Origin: Mauremys mutica
Taxonomy: Eukaryota > Chordata > Testudines > Geoemydidae
DNA: 64,000 nt
Assembly: GCF_020497125.1 (NCBI RefSeq)
Contig: NC_059075.1
Span: forward strand, 48,099,821 to 48,163,820
Direction of reading: 5' to 3'
Shown here: positions 21,226 through 35,084 of the stretch, in pieces
How the letters are laid out: every line of letters starts with the position of its first letter
Numbering within the stretch: the first letter of the stretch is position 1
Translations under genes and position numbers: made by a program
The notes under the pieces: generated by a model
Seen by the model: only the letters and a program-made list of their open reading frames with translations
Told to the model about the DNA's origin: nothing
Database searches by the model: none

Positions 21226-24200
21226 ACCTTTCTGTTTTATTTCCTATTCACTGCAAGACCTCTCTGCTACATGCTACACTTCCCAGTTATTAACAAATGT
21301 CATATTAACTATCATTTTCACAAGCAATCTGTCCCCTTGATAACACTATCTAACAAATCAGAGTTGTGACTGGAGGTAAGCTTGGTAACACCACTTCTTT
21401 CCATCTCCAGAGAAAATGTGTGAACCTCCTCTTCAAAATCTTGTATCTGTCTTTTATATTAATTATAACCTCAAGTACAGTCAGAAATTCTTCCCCCTAC
21501 TTTTAAAATTAATCAATCTATCTTCCATAAGCAGTCTTTATCTTAGCTTCACACAACCATTCCTATCCGTGATATTTTGCTAGAGCTGGATAGTTACAAC
21601 ATAAACCAAGGTGAGTTGAACTTTCATCATGTGCCTCCTCCTCTGCTATCACTCTTTCATGATGTACAATCCAATCCCACACTGTACTTCAGGTACAGAA
21701 GCTAGCATTTATACTGGTACCTTTCTTCTCATGTTGCTCTATCGTTGCTGTTCTATTGCCTCTTCCAAACACTTTATTATCAGTTTACTCTCTTTGGTTT
21801 TTTTTTCTCTATCACTCTCTGCAACAAGTACTATGTTTCATTTATAGATTTCTCAGATTCATATATCATCCTCCTTCCTCTAGCTCCTGCACTTACAACT
21901 TAAGATTCCTAATTGTTAAACATTCATCTTACATCAACTTCCCTCTAAACTTTCCATGGTTCACAAACATACATGCCATCACCTGACAAAAGACCAGGTA
22001 ACCTAAGTAATTCATTACGCACCACCTTGTACTTCAAAGAGAAACAACATCTAGGAGGAGAGACAGGTACATCTGGTACTTCCTAAAGGTGTTCCTTGCA
22101 CAGAACATAAAACATCTAACAATCATTTTCTGCATGAAAATAAAGGGAAGAAGAGAGAGAGGACACATCTACCCCCCTGTATATACCTTCACATAGGGAG
22201 AACCCCAATGCCCACACCTGTTTCACAATGCAGGAGAAGCCCATGAAAGCAAGAACTTTAAAAAAAGCATTGACTATTTGAAGAACAGTCAACACTAAAG
22301 ATATCCATGGTTTCAAACCAGTACACTGTACAATTACAAGAGAATGCAATGACATTATTCCACAACTCTGTTTCCCTTTGTTACAAAACGACAATATTGT
22401 TTTTAGCCCATTTCCCTCAACCAGACTGACAGAATTACAGGTTGACATTACTGTGAAATTTTATGATGTATCATGTTAACTGTGCCAGTTTGATTAGTCT
22501 TGATTGGCAGCCAATACCTGCACGGAAAGTTAAATAACTCAGAAATATAAGACCAGTACAAAGCATGTGTCTCTTCCATTAAAATACATATACAAATAAC
22601 TACAATAATAAGAAAAAATAAAAGCAAAAATAATAGGCTGTACATGCAAGAAAATAAACTCAGGGTACAATGCTGTAGGACTAATTAAATCTTCCTCTAT
22701 TTTAACACACTTAGTGTTCCATATATTTTTAAATACACATTGCAAATTGTTACAAGTCTGACAAAATCGAGACCTTTTATTCCACAGACAGGTTATTTCT
22801 AACCATTGTACTACCATGGCTGAGGGACTAAACTTTTAAAAAGGAAATTTAAAAACCTGGCACACACAACTACTGTATCTGAGCTATCATATAACAACAA
22901 TGCTTCTCTCCTACAGCATCCTCATCTGTTATCTAAACAGAAGTTGAAATTCTTTTACACTATGAAACCGGAGGGTAGACTGTCTAGTGAATTAAGCACA
23001 GAAGCTGTGCTTTCCCCCTCTGGCTTCCTAGTTTGAGTCCAGCCTATAGTTCAATGTGGAATGTGATTGGTGGTTCTCTGCTCACCCTATAGAATTAATT
23101 AATTCATACCACAAAGCCTCTGCATGTTACTAGACACAATTAGACACCATTCATAGAACCTGCTCTGCACGTGATGTCACAAGAAACTGAGGGATTCAAA
23201 AAGCAGCATGTCAAGATCTTGGAACTTATACACAAGCCTTTAAAATAATTGCAGATCTGGTCATTACAACTTTTCTTCACTTTATAACTTAGTCTCACTA
23301 GGATATGTTACTATCAGCAAATAAACATATTTAAATATGAAGATTTTCCTATCATGTCCTTTTATTACCAATTTATAACAAGGTATTTCAGGTACATATT
23401 TTGAGCCATACCATTCAGTTCTTTTAACCCTCTGCTAATATGGCGATTGTTTAAATGACAAATTATATTTCTAGCCTGGGATTTCTTTTAAAGACATAAT
23501 TCTATTTACAAATTATTAGTTTTATGCCATTATCCATAAATCTACAGGCTTACAGTTGGGATAACCATACCACTCACTAGTTCTGGAAGCAATCCACATC
23601 CAGACCATATTTGGCACCACAGGCAGCACTGGTATTCTGCTAGCAGAGGAAATCATACTTTCATTGCAACTTTTTGTTTCATTTCAGTTCTTTTCCCAAT
23701 GGATAGGTGATTATTGAAAAGTGACACTGGCCAATATCTGAACTTAGTAAGTCTTTCTAATTTTCTGTGTTAGTCCTACAATTGTAGTCAGAAGGTAGTA
23801 AAAAGCAGTAAAAAGCCATGGCACAGAAAACTAAGAACAATATTATGATTTTTGTACATAGCTAAGGATTCTAATTAGCTTCCAGTGAAGTCTCTCACAT
23901 TCATGCTATAATGGTTCATAACAGTATGAACTGATTCCAGAGGGAAGTTTGGTACAGTCAATCACTCATGCCTATTTTCTCTTTACCCATGAGGAGACAA
24001 CTGCCCTGGGTGAATAAGCTTGTAGACCATTGGGAGTGGATATTCCTTCAGCTATCAAGCCCTTTTGGACACACTTCTTTATCTGGCAATAAAATCTTTA
24101 AAAAGCTTTCTTCCCTGGTGAGACGCACACAGAATTTGGATTTCCTTTTGCTTGTAAATGCAGTCTAAAAAAAAAGTATGAAAATATCTTACTTTGGCAC

Positions 24201-24509
24201 TATTTGGATGAAAGAAGACAGAGGAAAAGGGAATTGTGTCAGGTGGAAATATAGATAGAACTCTACAGAAATTTAGGTCCAACCACAAACAGAATGCCCT
24301 ATATATGCTCAAGTTTATAAAAGGTTCGTAGAGAATAGTGGAATACATTTATAATTACAAGAAACACAGCTTTCAAACTGCTCAGACTAGAACTCTGTTT
24401 CCTGAGAATTAACAGAGATCTGTAATTATCAGAGCTAATATGTTTTTGAAATAGCAGATCTTTGTGGAGAAGTGGTGAAATACGGTATTTTTATAAATAT
24501 GTGCACCTC
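21226..24509. other. no recognisable feature
   Basis: AT-rich DNA with chance ORFs (for example 22448-22817 minus, low-complexity, hydrophobic, no motif). Nothing repeated within the window was found. Confidence 0.45.
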
Positions 24510-25270
24510 GGTTTACCTGTGTGATTTTATCCTAGCTGGCTGAATAGAGTTTAATCAAAGAAGGCTGTAAGGGGCACACCAACAGGAAATGAAACAATTG
24601 CAAAGGTAAGGTACAGAGTGCCAAGGGTCCTTGGGGAAACAATGGGGAAGATATCAATCGGGGAATACCTGTGGCCTGGTTCCAACCAGGCTGGCAAATT
24701 TTACTCTTCTCAAGCTGAACCTAGGATCAAAGGTGATACTAAAACCTCAAAAATGTAGCATCAGCAGGAAAGGTACAGGGTTGAATGGGTTGTCAACAGT
24801 GGCAGGATGTGACAAAGACAGATACAGAGAGCATGCTGCATCTTATTTTTCAATCCCATACAAATTACATATTCTATTTGTAAACACGGAGGTAACTGGG
24901 CTGAATGGAACTTATCCCAGTTTGCAAGGAAAGATGAATATTTAGGTAAGGAGAAAAGTGAGTATGGACCTGTTTTGTTTTAATTCTTTTGCATGCTATG
25001 TACCTTTGAGTGCATAAATAATGCTTTATTTTAACGAAGCTGGTTTTGAGACACTGTAATCAGCTCACTAGTCACAGGTCCGCAAGGGAAAGGGCCTTAC
25101 AGGTGCCAAACATAGCAGGGCCTGTAGTGCTAACACAGTTGGGAGATAGGGGGGCTGCACTTCAGAGAGCCATCTAAGCATGGTTAGACCATAGGGTGCC
25201 ACTCTCTGAGAGAGGTGCAGGAAGTCAGGCCTGTCACCCTGAGGGGTGCACTCAGGAGTGACTTAAAGAG
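24510..25270 (+). repeat. possible degraded LTR
   Basis: A TGTG start near 24520, an AATAA-rich signal 'GCATAAATAATGCTTTATTTTAACGAAG' (25010-25040), and a GC-richer tail to 25270 have the arrangement of an LTR and recall a turtle LTR family. No target duplication or clear CA end was found, so the borders are guesses. Confidence 0.35.
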
Positions 25271-27346
25271 TCTAAAGTACAGCTTGCCTGGTAACCATGA
25301 CATGTGGCTTCATTCCTTCCTGTCAGATACTGCAAACCAACTGATCATCCCCCACAAGTGCTCTCACTTATATGGGTGCCTTGCGGTTCATGTTTAATGT
25401 CTGCAGTCGAGACTGGCATTTTGGGCCACAATGTCATCCATATACTGATGACACCGCCTTTTCAGTCTCCTTCTCTTCAAACCTAGATTCTATAGAGTTT
25501 TACTCTTTTCTCAGAGCCTAATGTTGCAAGGGAAAGTTGAGTAAAAGAGAACTCGGATCAATTCATTCCTTATCAGATGGCAAGTGATAGTTGTGGGGAG
25601 GGGAAAAGCAGCTACAGAAGTAGGCTGAAGTACTATCTGTCTCAATTATTGAAAGTGTATGCCTACTCTGCCAAAATGGTCAGGGTAGTGGGGTCCTATT
25701 GGAAATATAACTGCTACTGGATTCTCAAGCAGCAGCAGTGGCCTGTAGCACCCTTTGTCATATATGGCTGTGACCACACCTCTGATGCAGGCCTCATGAT
25801 AGTCCTCCATGTCTTTGTCAGATCTTGAATTTGGCAAGCCTCAAGGTGTAACTTAGTCAGGTCACTTAAAAACTTTCTTCCATTTTGAAATATTCCTCCA
25901 GTTTCAGAGACAGACAGTCCTTAAACAATGGGCAATGCCACTGGAACTGGGAATACTTTTCAAAATGGAATAAACTTTTTAACTGAAACTTCTATGGGTC
26001 CCATTTGTTTTGTTTTGTTTAAGTATGATGGGAATGGGAGTGACACATTATTGAAGAAAGAGCCTTTAATAGGTATTTCAAGAAGAATTAATCAAAATTG
26101 CAAAAGTGATACTTAATGGATGTAGCGTCTATTTACAGCCATTGCTTTGCTGGATTTTCTGAATTCATTCTCTGACTTCTGAGATTCGTTTGGCTTCTTG
26201 TTTAATTAGATTTTTAGTCATATTCAGACAACTCCTGTATCAACTTGTCTCAAACTAAAATATTTCTCCCTCCAAAATAGTATCAGAGTAACCACTGCCT
26301 GGAATCCTTTTTTGTTTTTGATGGTTCATCATTAAGAAATAGTCAATTAAAATAATGACTAGATAATCATTGCCTTAAAAACCTGGGGACTTTCCCAATT
26401 CCTGCCATTTCCAGATCATTTATACGAAAGTAGAGATCCCATCTTAATCATTATGCCTAAGAGAGTTGAAATTTTAGTCAAACATTTGATATTTGTTGGA
26501 AGTCATTTTTCCACTTTTGGCAAGATTACATACAGGGATCTCATCCAAATCAGGTTACTTCTTTCTGCTCACTAATTTCTTTTACAGGCTTTACTTTTCC
26601 ACAGGTAAATTGGTAAAGAAACCCTTTTAAGAATTGTCTTAAAAAGCCTAAAGATCCCCTCTATATAATTCTTTTGCAGGTAATTAGGAGATAAGGAGGA
26701 ATGTCTCTCTTAAGCCAAATAACTAAGATAGTTGAAAATACACATTATAACATTATCATAGTCCAATGCAAAAAAAAAAGAGAGAATAAAATGTGCTCAA
26801 TGATCTGATTAAGGTGAAAAGCAGACAAATCTATGGCAAATCTGTATGTACTGTGGAGGTGTCAGGCGTGGCTTCATAGTCAAGGCTGAGCTGCTGGAGC
26901 TTTGCAATTAAAACAGACATTGAACCTCTTTGTTACATATGAAAAATACAGTATACCCCTAAACCGCAACACCTACTCTCTAAGTACGGAATGAGAAATA
27001 GCAAGTAAATCCAATAATGTCTTGGAGTTAAAAGTAATTTTTAAATGGCTCCTTTCAGAAATTTAGGAATGAGTACCCGACTTTTTTTCATTCGGAATTA
27101 TCTCAGTAATGGAGTAATGCAGACTGTTCAAACTACCAAAATTTGAAACAGATAGAAATCTTGTGCATAACTTACATCTGAAGATATTTTAAGGTTAATG
27201 GTCATTTTTGACACTGTTCTTCTTAGCTGAAAGTTACTTCTTCAACAGAGACCGAAGAATTATCTATTGCAGAGAACTCCACAAAAAACATCACTCTGTT
27301 TATAGGGAAATTAGACTCCACTGCAATCAACTCCCATTGTGCTAAT
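25271..27346. other. no recognisable feature
   Basis: AT-rich DNA, chance ORFs only. Confidence 0.45.
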
Positions 27347-27571
27347 CCTTTAGAAAAGTTTCAGAGTAGCAGCCGTGTTAGTCTGTATCCGCAAAAAGAA
27401 CAGGAGTACTTGTGGCACCTTAAAGACTAACAAATTTATTTTAGCATGAGCTTTCGTGCTTCTTCGATGCATCCGAAGAAGTGAGCTGCAGCTCACAAAA
27501 GCTCATGCTAAAATAAATTTGTTAGTCTTTAAGGTGCCACAAGTACTCCTGTTCTTTTTCCTTTAGAAAAG
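27347..27571 (-). repeat. fold-back Penelope terminal insertion with 12-bp target duplication
   Basis: 27359-27559 is flanked by CCTTTAGAAAAG at 27347-27358 and 27560-27571. On the plus strand it starts TTTCAGAGTAGCAGCCGTGT, the inverse of the full 3' end, and finishes GTACTCCTGTTCTTTTT. The two arms are inverse copies meeting near 27460-27480. Only the left (minus-oriented) arm contains the last ~35 nt. The arms match the 3' end of the Penelope at 39961-41990. A hammerhead-like stem GTGAGC/GCTCAC lies at 27481-27496. Confidence 0.88.
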
Positions 27572-30500
27572 CAACCATTATAACCTACTAGACTGAAGTC
27601 AACTACTGCATTCCAAAGCATTCATCACCCACAACAGCTCCTCTATTCTGGCTGAGTGTGGAGGGAAAGAAAAGAAGGTACCCTGTGCGAAGAGGGGTAA
27701 GGAGAATTCCACTGCTGTAGCTACTCCACACCAGGAGTGAAGATATGGCTTCCAGTGGCCCCCAAAAGACAGATACAAGTGCCCTATGCAACTGCAGGAG
27801 GCAAAGAAAGGCTCTTCCACAATATCCAATGGATCTTTTTCTACATAGACCCTTTACTGTTATAGCAAAATGCTGCCAACAGTGAAGGGTTTTGCTGTTA
27901 AAAAAACAACACTTCACTGCCATCCTCCATTGAATGAGTAGGGTCAAACAATATTTGCAAATTTAAATAAAGAGATTTAATATTACAATAGAACTGGCAA
28001 TCCAGGAAGGCTTCTTTTATGCTCATTGCTGCCTGGACTAATAAGAATGGTTTCAGACAGGGCAAAAGTTCGATGGAATTGGGCAAGAAGAGCTATTCAC
28101 ACTTACGCTGGAAATTATTTTTATTTGCATCATTCTGCGTTTGTATAGATCAACTTCACAGCCCATGAATGACAGTAACAGCCTAAGTGAAAGGAACTTG
28201 TCCAGGATTGTCTAAAACAAAGAATTACACTTATAAAACAGCATTTTAAAACAGACCACATTAAAAAGCTTTACACACTAATAGATGCAAATTCTCTTTA
28301 TTCCCATTGTTCCCATCTATTCCCATTTTTATTATCTTTATTCTATTAAACATTCTATAAACTGTGAACACAGTAACTCTTCTCAGCCTCCAGCAGTAGA
28401 CCTGCAAGCATACTGCATCCCCACTCCTGACCTGCTACAGGCTAAACACACTAACAGACTAGTTAAAAGACAATTAGTCCAATTTCACATTTCCTTGCAG
28501 CCGAAAAATTTCATGTTATTTCAGTCACAGTGGATGGATGCCAAGTTCACTGGAAACAACCCTGCTGATTTATCCAGTCCATTTTAATACTTTAGAAATA
28601 CTGTTAAAACATGGCTGTCCTAATTACACAGGGATCAGTGCACAGTGTCCCTCTCACCCAGGATTCTCCCAGAAGGGCTGCAATCACCTGCATTCCCCCT
28701 AATTTCACCATGCAATTCCAACTAATTTCATCCTAGTACAGTGCTGTCAGACAACTCCCATGTCTCTGCGGTTTTAATCGATTAGCTCAATGTCTCTATA
28801 ATGCATCACCAGCTGCCAGGCACAGAACTGGACGCTTTGCAAGCATTTCAACTAAAAGACAGTTTAATTACTATACCAGCATCTCAAAGGCATAGGCACA
28901 AAGACTTGGAAGGGAATTATTAAAATATTTGATGTCAACAAACCACTTCATAACTGAGCAAACAATGACAATCAAAAGGCTAGAAATAAGGAGAAAGTCA
29001 GATTTAAAAATTGTAAGTGGCTTTTTTATAGACTCTAATGTATTCAGGCAAATGGACTGGTATAAGTATTACTGTTTACACAATGCAATTGTGCTTTAGG
29101 ATAATTCTTTTGTGGGAAATAAAGACATGTTTAAAACTGACACGGCTCTAGCACTAAATTCCAATGCTCAGGAAAGACACCTTGCATTAGGAAATAGTTG
29201 AAGTAAATGAGAGAAAAAATGGATTGCCTGAATTCATGAATTACTGAACCAGACTGTAAACTCTGGTTCATTCATCGCACTATTTCTGTGCATGAGAACT
29301 CACAGGAGTGCAGTGAAAGGGTCTGGTGGCTGTCTATTTAAAGTGAACATGTGCAAAAGAGGAATTAGACATTTTAAATAATAGCAAGTAGTCTAACAGA
29401 TCCAAGAGAGAGGTTGTAGATCAGTTTAAAAGAGACAAATGACAACAGAAATATGGGGCAAGTCCTTTCTTCCCTCTTTCTGTGAGGTTAGGTAAGGGTC
29501 ATAACAGTAGAAAAATAATTTTTCTGATATGTAGGGAGGGAGCCAGGAGGCCAAACTACATAGACCCTCATGGTAAGACTCATCACCCCTCTCATACCAG
29601 AATGCTACAGAACACAGCTTCATTGGGACTCTACATGCACGAGTGCAGAGTGGAAAAGTATGGCCAGACCGGAGAAGTGACAAAGGGATTTGCCAGTTAG
29701 TGTGCACAAAGCCTGAATCCACTGGCCCAAAACTTCACTGCACCCATAGATTGTATTAGCAGTTGCAGCCGAACTGTGCATGAGTTCCATGCCCTATATA
29801 TGTATTTTACTATGTTTGCAGATGCAGTAGATGTTGGGAGTGGGTTCGAGGCCATGTGTTCAACTCTAGTGGGAAGTGTCTGTATTTGATCTCAGTGACC
29901 TCTTCTAGCTTTTAGAAAGAATGGCATTGACAGAAACTGCGTAAGGACTCATCTCTCTTCGCTAAAGGGAGGGGCAATATGATTTATAGCCATTGTGAGG
30001 GGGAAGAAAAGAAACAGGGGGGAAGTAAATACTAGAGAATGCCCAGGCCAGTATGGTAACATGAACCTGTTACCTGGTATTTGAGACCTGAACTCATAAA
30101 AGTTCTGTAATTGCCTGGTTTATGTCCCAGAATCCGATGTTATTTCATTTGGTTACTTCATACTGTGACAGTGCCTCAACCCTCTGTTCTTCCCTCATGC
30201 TGTAAATAAATCAAACCGAGCTCTGGGAACTGTAAACCCAGGCCTATTTCATTTTAAAAGGAGAAAAATCCATAGATGTCACATGGCCTAATCAGCCTAC
30301 CTCCCTTCTGCTGCAACATACTAGAATTATCCTACCTTAAAACATGTTTCCCCAAGCCTATCTACTGTCACTTATCCATCCCAATTCTCTCCGTCATGAC
30401 GCTATCCTTGCTCATTTGAAATGCACCAACCACCAAGGAAGGTTTTCACTTCCCCTCCCATATACACATGCGTGTGCAGGACTAAGCACTTGGCTAATTA

Positions 30501-32389
30501 TAATATTCACTTGGCAATCACTCTCAAAAATAAAAGTATGAGATCTTTTGCAGTTATAATGTAAAATAATAAGTCTACTGGTGTAAGATAATGTTTGCAT
30601 TCATCTGAATAAAAATAAATTTAGATTTAACAGATTACATACACATCTTAAACTCACAGTTGTTATGCATCTCCATTCTTCATCAGCTTTGTTATTGGTC
30701 AGTTCTCCAAAGAATGAGTAATTTACATGTCAATATTTAAATATCATCTACACTGCAATACCTAGACACAATAGCACTAAAAAGAAGAAGAAGAAAGGTT
30801 TCTTCAGGGAACAAAATATGACTGTGTCTTGCAAACTTTGGTGATGCAGCAAGAGTCAACAAAAAGTGAAGTCACACTAGAGGACAACAGCACCGCTAAT
30901 ATACTAGAATTTTTGAATCTGTAGTCATGTGAATGTAACACATGATGATGATCCTTGCTACTCAGACTTGCTTGCTTAGGAAGTACAGTCTAACTTCTTT
31001 TCTTGAATACAGAGAAGGCCTGAGGCTTTGCTTGTTTTTCAGAGGCAATGGCATCCACCGACTACAACATATCCTCATAATTTCTTTTTACTGCTTTATA
31101 ATGAATGAGTAGAGAACAACTTCTTATTCATAATGTCCACAAACAAATTTAGCCACTCTGCCCCGCAGGATATTCATTGAATTTTCCAGTGTCTGATTAA
31201 CAAGTGCCTTGAGACTGTTGTTCCCAGGGCTATCAGTCTTTTGTTCTACTTTCCTTAATTTTTGTCCAAGTCCAATTTAATGAGTGTTTCTCGCTTTCTC
31301 GTGAAGTTCTTGGCTGTTCAGGGCACAAGCCACAATACAAGATTTAACTTTTTTATAATTTACACAGTTACATTATAATCTTCAAGAAGCTAAAAAAACA
31401 CAAACAAATTAAAAAAAAAAGAGTGGAAATATCGACTAGTCCTTTGAAAGTCTGTCTCTAGATGGTGTAACTCTATGCATAGGCAGACTCTTTAAATATG
31501 AATTCTATCTCAGATTCATTTAATACTGACTTGACTTCACAAGAAGGCAAAAGTATTTAATTCATTATCACCCATCCCTGATTTAGATCTATGAATGTGA
31601 AAATCTCTGTTACTAATTTTAATTGCACTACTCCCTCTCCACAGGCAACTGTTAAATTGGTTTGGTGAAATAGTAGTGAATCACATCAAAGTAGTAGGAT
31701 ACATTTTATAATATATCTAAATAACTATCCTATTTTCCCAGCATGTTGCTGTGTGTTTTAAGTATTAATATTATGGTTCCAGTTTAGCAGGATGTAGCCT
31801 TAATAAATTTTCCTCCTACTGTATTTGAGCACTGTTAAAAATCAGGCTAAATTCTAAATGGCTATCATGTGATAAAGGAGCAACATTTACTGCTGGAGCC
31901 CCAAGAAAATGTGTTTACCTAGTCATAAAACACTCATGAAAGGAGCTTACAGATGCATCATTTTGATGCAGTAATGGTCCTTCCAAACTAATCCCACTTT
32001 TTATTTTCTTCAGCTGTAATGTTTATTACCTGGATCCACAAAATTTTTTTGTTTGTTATTTTGTTTTACTGCATTCATAGATGTTCTTGTTACCATTTGC
32101 AGCCTCATTTTCAAAATACGGATATAAAAGCCAACACGTACTTTATGGGAAAGGTTTTCATACCCAAGGCAGGTACAACCCTGCTATAGGATGTGAAGGA
32201 GTCAGCATAGCACACACGTCTGTTATGGGTCAAGGCCGGTTCCAATAGGGCTGTAGGAAAGGAGGTCCACAAGGTTCCAATGCTTCAGGAGATGCTCCAG
32301 GGAGAGGCAGTAACAAGGGAAAGGCTCCTCCAATTAAGATACAGAATTATGGAATATGTTATAGAACCACTCTGGGCTGGAGGTGGGGG
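27572..32389. other. no recognisable feature
   Basis: Long AT-rich stretch. ORFs at 27603-27947, 28285-28587, 29426-29722 and 30344-30600 have no motifs, repeats or splice context. The region may contain unrecognised old repeats. Confidence 0.4.
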
Positions 32390-32439
32390 GAGAGAAGAAA
32401 AAAACAGACGTAGCAGATTTATGGAATAGATTTTCAAAC

Positions 32440-33170
32440 AGTTTCCAAATCCCATACCAGGGTGTGAAGTGCCACTCTTGGGCAGAGAACATGAAGTCTA
32501 GTCAAGGCTTTGAGCATATAATAAGGACAGAGATTACCTTGGACGTGGCATCAGGGAGAGTGGCAGGTCCCTTTCGATATATACCAATACCAGAATTCCG
32601 CAAGTCTCAGGATTGTGGTACCAAACAAGACAAAGGGAGAATATAGGCTTATTCATCACCTGTCCTACCCCCACAGCTAATCGGTAAAATGATTATATTG
32701 ACCCCCAGCCATGTTCAGTGAGATACACTTCATTTGACGCTGTGGCAGCCATGGTTAGGGAGTGCGGCCCTGGGGCGATGTTGGCAAAATACGACTTCAA
32801 GTCTGCATTCCAATTGCTTTCGATGCATCTCAGGGACTTTAACTTGCTTGGATTTCAATTTGAAGGATGCTACTCTTTTGATAAAGCCGTGTCCATGGGG
32901 TATGTGGTCTCATGTGAAGCTTTTGAAGGTTGCAAGTTCATGTTAGAGTGGGCAATAGTGCACTGTGTGATACAGACCAGTCTGATGCACAATCTCGATG
33001 TCTTATTATGTGCAGGAAAATTAGGGACAGGCAACTGTGAGTATGTGCTTCGGGCATTTCAGAACCTAGCCGAGCACCTCAGGGTCCCTCCCATCAAAGA
33101 AAAACCAGAAGGCCCTACCCAAAGTTCAATGTACCTTGGCATTGAACTGGACTCAGTTCAGGGTTTCTAG
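32440..33170 (+). pseudogene. Ngaro/DIRS-type reverse transcriptase relic
   Basis: Reads through several frames: VKCHSWAENMKSSQGFEHII, SGRVAGPFRYIPIPEFRKS, LIHHLSYP, DYIDPQPCSVRYTSFDAVAA, GAMLAKYDFKSAFQLL, LLGFQFEGCYSFDKAVSMG and MYLGIELDSVQ. The blocks and order are those of DIRS-order RTs. The catalytic YLDD box is NLDV (…HNLDVLLCAGK…), so the enzyme is dead in this copy. A stop at 33168 ends the longest frame. Confidence 0.85.
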
Positions 33171-33830
33171 GTTACCCGCAGAGAAGTTGAAATTGGTCAG
33201 AGCACTGACATGGGCTCTCAAAGGGGCAATTAAAATTACTCTAAGGAAACTATAGGTGGCCATGGGCACCCAAACTTGGTATATTGGGAGGAGTGGATCC
33301 CAGTCAGACATTTTGTGCCCGTTGGCCTCCTCTGGAAGGCGAAAACTCCACCACTTTATCAGAATGACAAGGGAAATGAAGGAAGACTTATCAGTGTGGG
33401 AAAGATTCCTGAAATATATTAATGGAGATTTTGATATGGCATTTGGAATGGTTGCTCAAAACTGAGCTGCAGGTACAATCCGATGCCTCAGGAGATATAG
33501 CTTTTGGGGTTTACTTTCAAGGTGACAGGTATGCACAGAGGTGGCCAGAAAGCTGGGTATTACAGGACACATTGCATCCCTCGAGATTTTTCCTATACTG
33601 TTGGCAGTCACTAGCTGGGGAGAAAACTTTCAGAACAAAAAAGTCCATTTCTGGTGTGGCAACCAACTTGTGGTCCATATTTTAAATAGCCAGTCAGCTG
33701 AGACTGCTCAGGTAATGAGGCTGGTGAGGGCCTTTATTTTACACTGTTTGTGGTTTAACATACCTTTTCATGCAGGGCATATCTTGGGAGTGGATAATAT
33801 TGCTGATCCTCTCTTGATTTAAGGGCGACA
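33170..33830 (+). pseudogene. Ngaro/DIRS-type RNase H relic
   Basis: After a connecting segment (IRMTREMKEDLSVWERFLKY), it reads VQSDASGDIAFGVYFQG (RNase H start, with the first Asp), then in another frame LEIFPILLAVTSWGE, VVHILNSQSAETAQVMRLVR and FNIPFHAGHILGVDNIADPL (last acidic block, D-N-x-x-A-D). One frameshift lies near 33580-33590. The expected second acidic position (F-x-x-D-N) is GN here. Confidence 0.8.
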
Positions 33831-34728
33831 AATTCTGGCAACTCACCCCACTGGCCAGGAGAGAGCCACAAGGAATGCCCCAACAGCTCTGGGACATTGG
33901 CTCATGACAGTTGTGGGAATAGTTGAGGACTCGATTGCCCCACGGACTTTGAGGGCCTATCTGGCCAGCCATTCAGAGTCTGCAGAATTTAGGGCACAGG
34001 AAGGGCTTCACTGTGGGCAGCGCATACCAACATACCAAGTGGCTCAATATGTGGTGCCTCTGACCCACTGTGGGTGGGCTTCCTCCACTATCTCTGGCCA
34101 GCTAGTGGGCCTGTCCTCCTGCAGTGAGTTGGCGGCTTTCTCAGACCCACATGGGCACTTCAGGGTAAAAGGGTAGTCCAGGAGGAATGACAGGTTACCC
34201 ATAACACTGGAAACCCTGACAGAGTTGTCAAAGGCTCTGCCTGGGGCTGCAGCTAGGCCATGTTATTTAAGGAGGCATTTGTTGTTGCCTTCTTTGGCAC
34301 TTTGAGAATGAGTGAGCTGGTACCTATGGCAGCTGCAGACAGGTCTCAACGTGCATTAATCATAACTGATATGCGACTGTCTGAAGGAGCAGTGTACCTG
34401 CACTTAAGGTACCAAAAACAGATCAGAAGGGAAGGGGGTCTTATGTGGTGTTGAAGGCATGTTGAGATGAGTGCATGTGCCCCCAAAAGGTGATAAGAAC
34501 CTCACTAAAAATCTGGGGCCTGCAGCCAGGCCCACTGTTCATCCACAATAAGGACAACTTCCTTACAAGGTACCACTTCAGCCTGGTGCTGAGAAAAACC
34601 TTCTGCTACTGACCAGGGTAAATCTGGTACTCATTCTTTCAGGACTGGAGCAGCAATGTCCGTGGCTGCAGAGGGCTTTGGCTTGCAGCAGGTGCAGGCA
34701 ATATGGCACTGGAAATCAAGGTGTCACA
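33830..34728 (+). pseudogene. tyrosine recombinase relic
   Basis: Begins DSIAPRTLRAYLA and VPLTHCGWASSTI (arm-binding part). The catalytic part is FKEAFVVAFFGTLRMSEL (first Arg block), then, after broken sequence, GTHSFRTGAAMSVAAEGFGL and QVQAIWHWKS (the H-x-x-R block). The terminal Tyr block is not seen: a hAT MITE is inserted just after HWKS. Such recombinases integrate a circular DNA copy without cutting target-site duplications. Confidence 0.75.
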
Positions 34729-34866
34729 TAGGGTGACCAGACAGCAAGTGTGAAAAACTGGGACTTTAGAGTGGGGGGGCGGGCAATAGCAGCCTATATA
34801 AGAAAAAGACCCAATAATCAGGACTGTCCGTATAAAATCAGGACATCTGGTCACCCTAGTGTGACA
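34721..34866. mobile_element. hAT-type MITE, 130 bp, with 8-bp duplication
   Basis: 34729-34858 starts TAGGGTGACCAGA and ends with its exact 13-bp inverse. Flanks GTGTCACA (34721-34728) and GTGTGACA (34859-34866) are an 8-bp duplication with one later change, typical of hAT. There is no ORF. Confidence 0.85.
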
Positions 34867-35010
34867 GGTTTCAGAGTAGCAGCCGTGTTAGTCTGTATCC
34901 GCAAAAAGAACAGGAGTACTTGTGGCACCTTAGAGACTAACAGATTTATTTCAGCATGAGCTTTTGTGAGCTACAGCTCACTTCTTCGGATGCGGACAGG
35001 ACTTATGTCC
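34867..35010 (-). repeat. Penelope 3'-terminal fragment
   Basis: Starts GTTTCAGAGTAGCAGCCGTG, the inverse of the complete 3' end, and runs to CTTCTTCGGATGC. It is single-armed, unlike the fold-back copies. It contains the stem GTGAGC/GCTCAC. A short possible duplication GACAGG flanks it. Confidence 0.8.
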
Positions 35011-35084
35011 GCACCAAAGAAAAGATGTCAGGGAACAGCAAAATTTAAGTAACCCAATACGCTTGTTTGTTTCAGAAGCTACCC

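Noticed and set aside
27603..27947. 114-codon minus-strand ORF
   Set aside because: Cys/Trp-rich random composition, no motif, no splice signals.
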